DNA of 10,166 nt, from positions 1 to 10,166 of the forward strand of contig MPNW01001734.1 of the NCBI GenBank assembly GCA_011800805.1. Reading direction: 5' to 3'. Below, one piece after another: positions 6,563-10,166 of this stretch. Source of the stretch: Hirudo medicinalis. Its lineage: Eukaryota > Annelida > Clitellata > Hirudinida > Hirudinidae. How positions within the stretch are numbered: position 1 is the first letter of the stretch; every line of letters starts with the position of its first letter. The translations under genes and the position numbers were made by a program. The notes below the pieces were generated by a model, which ran no database searches, was not told the DNA's origin, and was given only the letters and a program-made list of their open reading frames with translations.

Positions 6563-7005
6563 GATTGTGGTTCGTAGTAATTCAATCTCGTGGTGATTCA
6601 TCATAGTCATCGTCGTCATTACCTTCACCATAAAGTTTTTATTTCTCATTCTGCACATTCTTCCTTCTATTTCTCACATCTAAAAATGGGACTTTGGACC
6701 CCCTCCAATGGCGGGGCTTGCCCGGGCAAAATGTATTTGCAGGCCTCGTTTGCATCCCTTTCCGAGGTGCCCTCTGATCAGAGTATTCCCGAAAATAATT
6801 TGGAAGGATAAAACAGGCCCCGGGATGTTCTAAGATGCCTTGCAATTCACCGCTATGCATTGCAGTCAATTCACCGAGCCTCTTGAGAATGCACTGGAAT
6901 TCACCGCACACGAGAGAAGCACAGCGGACGTGATGTGCCTGATGTTTTCGCTCGTAACAGAAGATGTGGGAGGATTTTTTGATGATGGTTGGTTGCCGAT
7001 GATGA
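6563..7005. other. Mixed non-coding stretch with a small dispersed repeat
   Basis: No conserved protein is recognised. It holds a GC-rich block with the 12-bp palindrome TTGCCCGGGCAA (6718-6729) and three AATTCACCG words (6844, 6868, 6898). Part of it (6855-6907) resembles 9219-9253. A 90-codon minus-strand frame crosses it without recognised similarity. Confidence 0.4.
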
Positions 7006-7007
7006 TG

Positions 7008-7078
<71 letters not shown>

Positions 7079-7230
7079 GATGATGATGACGTTGACGATG
7101 CTACAATAGCAACTGCAATAAGGCGGTGATGATTATGATGGCAATTTTGATGCTGCTGATGATGATGACAATGATGATTATGATGATGATGACGACGACG
7201 ACGACGATGATGATGATGATGACGATGATG
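7006..7230. repeat. (ATT)n passing into (GAT)n / (GAC)n microsatellite
   Basis: Pure ATT triplets to about 7077, then GAT triplets with ACG and GCT variants. It flanks the non-repetitive island that starts near 7240. Confidence 0.95.
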
Positions 7231-7320
7231 ACACCGTCACACACTTCAATCGACCAATTGTTGAAAAAAAAACACCACTCCGAAACAAGCTCCGGCAATC
7301 GAATCTCCATGGCAACCAGA

Positions 7321-7337
7321 TGAACTTTCGATGACCT
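7321..7337 (-). promoter_or_regulatory. DR5 nuclear-receptor element (RARE-like)
   Basis: On the minus strand it reads AGGTCA, five bases, AGTTCA. Both halves fit the RGKTCA consensus, and the spacing is that of a retinoic acid response element bound by RAR/RXR. One such match by chance in 10 kb is not negligible, but it sits beside other receptor sites. Confidence 0.5.
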
Positions 7338-7369
7338 TCGCGTCACGTCACGTTTACTGTCACCCTGTG

Positions 7370-7382
7370 TGACCTCTAACCT
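7370..7382 (-). promoter_or_regulatory. DR1-like nuclear-receptor element
   Basis: Minus strand AGGTTA G AGGTCA: one perfect and one single-mismatch half-site with one-base spacing, the arrangement used by RXR, HNF4 and COUP-TF type receptors. Confidence 0.4.
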
Positions 7383-7429
7383 CTCGAACAGTTCACTCGT
7401 GACGCTCGCGAACATCTCATTCCTATTGG

Positions 7430-7473
7430 CCCTCTTCTCCTCCTCCTCCTCCTCCTCCTCCTCCTCCTCCTTT
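7430..7473 (+). repeat. Pure pyrimidine (TCC)n tract
   Basis: 44 uninterrupted pyrimidines, mostly TCC triplets, inside the candidate regulatory island. Such mirror tracts can form triplex DNA. Confidence 0.9.
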
Positions 7474-7495
7474 AATAATCATTAATTAATTTATC

Positions 7496-7651
7496 ATGCT
7501 AATCGAGTTAATCCCATGCTAATTGGGAGTGAATATGCAAATTAATGCTAATTATGTCATGTAGTTACTTACTCTCCCAACGACAACATGCTAATTACCC
7601 GGGCAATCCATTGTTGGATTGCACTAAGAATGCCCTCATTAATATGCAAAG
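7496..7651 (+). promoter_or_regulatory. Homotypic cluster of POU/octamer-like sites
   Basis: ATGCTAAT occurs at 7496, 7516, 7545 and 7588; the canonical octamer ATGCAAAT at 7535; and ATGCAAAG at 7644. The first four sites start at intervals of 20, 19 and 10 bp, close to whole turns of the helix. TAAT homeodomain cores and TTAATCCC (K50 type, 7508-7515) are interspersed. Confidence 0.5.
7603..7622. promoter_or_regulatory. 8-bp inverted repeat containing a Sox-like site
   Basis: GCAATCCA and TGGATTGC are perfect complements around TTGT. The centre contains CCATTGTT (7608-7615), the reverse complement of the Sox-type AACAATGG. Confidence 0.45.
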
Positions 7652-7682
7652 AGGTCAGCGATCCAATATTAACGAGCCAATC

Positions 7683-7695
7683 GTGTCAAAGTTCA
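7683..7695 (+). promoter_or_regulatory. DR1-like nuclear-receptor element
   Basis: GTGTCA A AGTTCA: the second half matches RGKTCA, the first has one mismatch. CAAAGTTCA is typical of HNF4-type sites. Confidence 0.35.
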
Positions 7696-7760
7696 CATCG
7701 GGCAACGTTCGTAATTGCAGGGAAAGCTGCTGTTCTCGAGTTTAACTTCGACAACAAAGC

Positions 7761-7773
7761 TGACCTTTGAACT
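7761..7773 (-). promoter_or_regulatory. Perfect DR1 nuclear-receptor element
   Basis: Minus strand AGTTCA A AGGTCA: both halves fit RGKTCA with one-base spacing, a strong HNF4/RXR/COUP-TF type sequence. Confidence 0.5.
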
Positions 7774-7810
7774 TTCCTTTGAACCCTGGATGACACTTGG
7801 GGTCACAAGG

Positions 7811-7823
7811 AGGCCAAAGTTCA
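7811..7823 (+). promoter_or_regulatory. DR1-like nuclear-receptor element
   Basis: AGGCCA A AGTTCA, one mismatch in the first half. With GGGTCA at 7800-7805 the same first half also makes an imperfect DR5. Confidence 0.38.
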
Positions 7824-7870
7824 AGACGAGGTTAGAAAAACCATTGTTTTTATGTTGGCAAAGTTTGCAG

Positions 7871-7991
7871 GGCGTTTGAAGAGTTGTACGAACCTCCGCA
7901 CCTCCCCGCGGTTTGTGAGGGGGCGTCCAAAGGTTTTCAGGGCATGGATTTACAGCAGACAAATAAATTGAGAAGTGTAAATATGTTGTAA
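7871..7991 (+). CDS. Possible alternative 3' exon (weak)
   Basis: The acceptor AAGTTTGCAG ends at 7870. Read in the phase left by exon 7, it runs open through AFEELYEPPHLPAVCEGA to a TAA at 7989-7991. The 5' part is GC-rich like the true exons. No similarity to the docking-complex family is recognised, and another frame is also open, so it may be chance. An exon ending at a GT near 7912 is another reading. Confidence 0.2.
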
Positions 7992-8033
7992 CTGAAAGAC
8001 AACAAGAAAGGAATTCATTGTTACAAACATCAA

Positions 8034-8082
8034 CAACAATAATAATAATAATAACAACAATAATAATAATAATAATAATAAT
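8034..8082. repeat. (AAT)n / (AAC)n microsatellite
   Basis: AAT triplets with AAC interruptions. Confidence 0.93.
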
Positions 8083-8295
8083 AAAGAATTTACTCAAATT
8101 AAATCATCATTTCAGAGGAAGGAACTCGGTGATTTCAATATAACCAAGAAAAACAAATGAAAATGAATCCTTGGTAACGGCTCGGCAGCGTCCTTAGCAA
8201 CAGACCGAGGTGGAGGAAATTGGCGGCCCAAAGTCTTGCTGCTAATAAAGACATCCCTGCCATGAGGCCGTGATTTGTGGTGCACTGGTGGTCGG
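8083..8295. other. Short unique non-coding stretch
   Basis: No recognised gene or element. It separates two microsatellites. Confidence 0.3.
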
Positions 8296-8461
8296 ACGGA
8301 TGGGTGGATGGATGGATGGGTGGATGGATGGGTAGATGGATGGATGGATGGATGGATGGATGGATGGATGGATGGTGGATGGATGGACGGATGATGGATG
8401 GATGGATGGATGGACGGACGGATGGATGGATGGATGGATGATGATGATGATGATGATGATG
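8296..8461. repeat. (GGAT)n passing into (GAT)n, ending at an assembly gap
   Basis: GGAT tetranucleotides with GGAC variants, then pure GAT to the four N bases at 8462-8465. The N run probably marks an unresolved repeat length. Confidence 0.95.
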
Positions 8462-8465
8462 NNNN

Positions 8466-8508
8466 AATGTTCCTCTGACGCCATGCGTATGTCGCTATAT
8501 AAATAAAG
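8466..8508 (+). mobile_element. Second SINE tail copy, cut by the gap
   Basis: From CCTCTGACGC to CGCTATATAAATAAA (ending 8507) it aligns with 84-120 of the first copy with few differences. Everything 5' of it is lost in the gap and repeat. It is followed directly by an ACAT/TA microsatellite, as is common at SINE 3' ends. Confidence 0.6.
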
Positions 8509-8519
8509 TACATACATGC

Positions 8520-8578
<59 letters not shown>

Positions 8579-8581
8579 CAT
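8509..8581. repeat. (ACAT)n - (TA)n microsatellite
   Basis: TACA units, then about 25 TA dinucleotides, then TACATA. It is joined to the SINE tail. Confidence 0.93.
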
Positions 8582-8751
8582 GCACCTTTGTATTGTTGGT
8601 TTTGTATTTCCAAACAACTACACTCCCCTGCATGCTTCATGTCTCTCATTGTAGCTGTCGACATTCGTACTATGCAAGCAAAGCGACCTGTGATGAGATG
8701 TAAATAATGATTTCATTGTCATTTGTTAGTAAACTGGTTAATTAGTTAGTT

Positions 8752-9145
8752 ATTAATTGATTTATTATTGATTATTAAAGGATTTATTGCAAATTAGTGA
8801 TTGATTTATTATTGATTGTTAAAGGATTTATTACAAATTAGTAATCGATTTATTATTGATTATTAAAGGATTTATTACAAATTAGTAATTGATTTATTGT
8901 TGATTATTAAAGGATTTATTAAAAATTAGTAATTGATTTATTATTGATTATTAAATGATTTATTACAAATTAGTAATTGATTCATTATTGATTATTAAAG
9001 GATTTATTACAAATTAGTAATTGATTTATTATTGATTATTAAAGGATTTATTACAAATTAGTAATTGATTCATTATTAATTATGGAGTGATTTATTATTA
9101 ATTGATTTATTATTAATTGATTCATTATTAATTAGTTTATCAATT
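8752..9145. repeat. 44-bp AT-rich tandem repeat, about 7 copies
   Basis: The word AAAGGATTTA (one copy AAATGATTTA) recurs at 8777, 8821, 8865, 8909, 8953, 8997 and 9041, exactly 44 bp apart. Each unit carries TTATTATTGATTATTAAAG and AAATTAGTAATTGA. Degenerate ATTAATTGATT sequence continues to about 9145. Confidence 0.95.
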
Positions 9146-9254
9146 AGTATCAATTAGTTTGTCACTAGTTCTAGATCTTCGAGTGGCTGTCAATAGCGAT
9201 TTTAGTAACAATGCATGCATGCATTGAAGGCCTCTTTAAGGATGCCTTGGAATT

Positions 9255-9622
9255 TATTTACTTGTAATCATCTTGTGATCATTTTCAATCATTCGTAATC
9301 ATTTTGTAATCGTTTGTAATTATTTTGTAATCATTCGTAATCATTTGTAATCATTTTGTAATCATTCGTAATCATTTTGTAATCATTCTTAATCATTTGT
9401 AATCATTTTGTGATCATTCGTAATCAATTTGTAATAATTTTTTTCAATCATTCGTAATCATTTTGTAATCGTTTGTAATTATTTTATAATCATTTTGTAA
9501 TTATTTTGTAATCATTCTTAATCATTTGTAATCATTTTGTGATCATTCGTAATCAATTTGTAATCATTTTTTTTTCAATCATTCGTAATTATTTTGTAAT
9601 CAATCGTGATCATTTTGTGATC
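9255..9622. repeat. AATCATT-based repeat with higher-order period
   Basis: Short units of the type TTTGTAATCATTCGTAATCA fill the region. A larger block beginning CAATCATTCGTAAT restarts at 9286, 9445 and 9576, so the array has a superimposed period of roughly 130-160 bp. Confidence 0.9.
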
Positions 9623-9634
9623 AGTTGACAACAG

Positions 9635-9683
9635 AGACCTCGAAGCGAACCAACTCATGAAAAATGCTGAAAACGAAGGATAA
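9635..9683 (+). CDS. Possible short terminal exon with adjacent AATAAA (weak)
   Basis: Acceptor TTGACAACAG ends at 9634. In the phase left by exon 7 it reads DLEANQLMKNAENEG and then TAA at 9681-9683. An AATAAA overlaps the stop (9683-9688). If used, the docking protein would end at about 336 residues, far short of the family. The pyrimidine tract is poor, phase agreement has a one-in-three chance, and no family similarity is seen. Confidence 0.25.
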
Positions 9684-9709
9684 ATAAAGGAGTAAAATTA
9701 AAATTAATT

Positions 9710-9750
9710 TAATGAATGAATGAATGAATTAATGAATGAATGAATGAATT
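9710..9750. repeat. (GAAT)n repeat
   Basis: AATG tetranucleotides with two AATT interruptions. Confidence 0.9.
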
Positions 9751-9953
9751 ATTGGCGAAAACATTGAAATTTGAGTTCATCGAAGTCGGGATTTTGGGGC
9801 TCGCCTTTTCCAAATATTTTTTGGTCACCAGTGCTCAAAAATAGGCCAATTTCGTTGGTGGCAGACGTCAGATGGCGTCTTGCCGTTTTAAATGGATTTC
9901 CAACGATTTTTCGATTGAATTAAGGAACAAAACACAAGTTTGGCTTTAAACAG
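9751..9953. other. Unique stretch, no gene recognised
   Basis: Neither strand shows a conserved exon. GGCAGACG (9860-9867) and CGTCTTGCC (9876-9884) form a bulged inverted repeat around a TCAGATGG loop. Confidence 0.3.
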
Positions 9954-10024
9954 CAATAATGATGATAATAATAATAATAATAACAACAATAATTAAGTAG
10001 TAGCAATAATAATAATAATAATAA
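9954..10024. repeat. (AAT)n microsatellite
   Basis: AAT triplets with AAC and TAG interruptions. Confidence 0.93.
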
Positions 10025-10063
10025 TTCGTTACTCTATCGTTCGTTCGTTCATTAATACTTGCA

Positions 10064-10088
10064 TTCATCCATCCATCCATCCATCCAT

Positions 10089-10124
<36 letters not shown>

Positions 10125-10166
10125 CCATCCGTCCATCCGTCCATCCGTCCATCCGTCCATCCGTCC
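10064..10166. repeat. (CATC)n repeat at window end
   Basis: CATC tetranucleotides with a growing share of CGTC variants toward the right, running off the window. Confidence 0.95.

Larger units (their letters stand above)
7303..7829. promoter_or_regulatory. Candidate cis-regulatory module
   Basis: This non-repetitive island between microsatellites carries many known factor-binding words in about 530 bp. In order they are: half of an X-box (CCATGGCAACC, 7307-7317), a perfect DR5 (7321-7337), CRE halves CGTCA (7341-7350), forkhead core GTTTAC (7352-7357), a DR1 (7370-7382), a pure pyrimidine tract (7430-7473), clustered POU-like octamers (7496-7651), a Sox-like CCATTGTT (7608-7615) and three more DR1-like sites (7683-7823). 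Coding potential is not apparent. It could regulate the ciliary gene or a neighbour. Function is inference from motif density only. Confidence 0.45.

Noticed and set aside
6395..6658. Minus-strand PPKFTSNN repeat protein
   Set aside because: The octapeptide follows from the 24-bp minisatellite. G-run variation breaks the frame between units, and no family is known.
6639..6911. 90-codon minus-strand frame
   Set aside because: No recognised domain, and it overlaps a dispersed repeat. It is more likely chance or an old element fragment.
7381..7440. Possible exon after CTCTCGAACAG (7391 on)
   Set aside because: No frame matches the docking-protein family, and it runs into the (TCC)n tract.
7693..8097. 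134-codon minus-strand frame
   Set aside because: The N-terminal part is poly-Ile from a repeat, and the remainder shows no recognised domain.
8112..8664. Minus-strand frames with Tyr-Ile and Ile-His-Pro-Ser repeats
   Set aside because: They cross the N gap and consist of (TA)n and (GGAT)n repeat translation.
8752..9622. CRISPR-like array
   Set aside because: Units are contiguous AT-rich tandem repeats without unique spacers, in an animal genome.

Overview
This is nuclear DNA from an animal, most likely an invertebrate. Short exons of about 50-190 bp have AG/GT borders and sit in AT-rich introns packed with tri- and tetranucleotide microsatellites. A tRNA-type SINE tail occurs twice. No bacterial gene, phage, CRISPR array or operon is present. 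The exons encode two conserved animal proteins. One is a membrane sheddase. The other is a docking factor for motile-cilium outer dynein arms, so the organism has motile cilia. A spiralian (mollusc or annelid type) is a guess that the window cannot prove.

Layout, left to right. 1-120: 3' part of a SINE. 143-1115 (+): last four coding exons of an ADAM17/TACE homologue, covering the juxtamembrane helix, the transmembrane segment and an unusually short cytoplasmic tail, ending in TGA at 1113-1115. 1116-2975: intergenic or UTR sequence with microsatellites, a possible poly(A) signal near 2378, and the likely promoter of the next gene, which includes an imperfect X-box (RFX-type motif). 2976-5711 (+): seven exons of a coiled-coil protein of the CCDC63/CCDC114 (ODAD1, Chlamydomonas DC2/ODA1) family, covering roughly the N-terminal half. 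The last recognised exon ends in an open phase, so the gene is unfinished here.

5712-10166: no recognised exon. This is either one large intron plus sequence beyond, or the 3' flank of a shortened gene. It holds triplet and tetranucleotide repeats, a G-run minisatellite, a 44-bp AT-rich tandem repeat, a higher-order AATCATT repeat, a four-N gap beside the second SINE tail, and one complex non-repetitive island at about 7300-7830. That island carries a perfect DR5 and several DR1-like nuclear-receptor elements, a run of POU-octamer-like ATGCTAAT/ATGCAAAT sites at near-helical spacing, a Sox-like site, CRE halves and half of an X-box. It is the best candidate in the window for a previously undescribed functional element, a cis-regulatory module.

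The two genes lie head to tail on the + strand about 1.9 kb apart. They have unrelated known roles, shedding of membrane proteins versus cilium assembly, and nothing in the sequence shows that they work together. Exon borders were set by hand from AG/GT sites, phase continuity and remembered family sequence. No alignment or transcript evidence was available.
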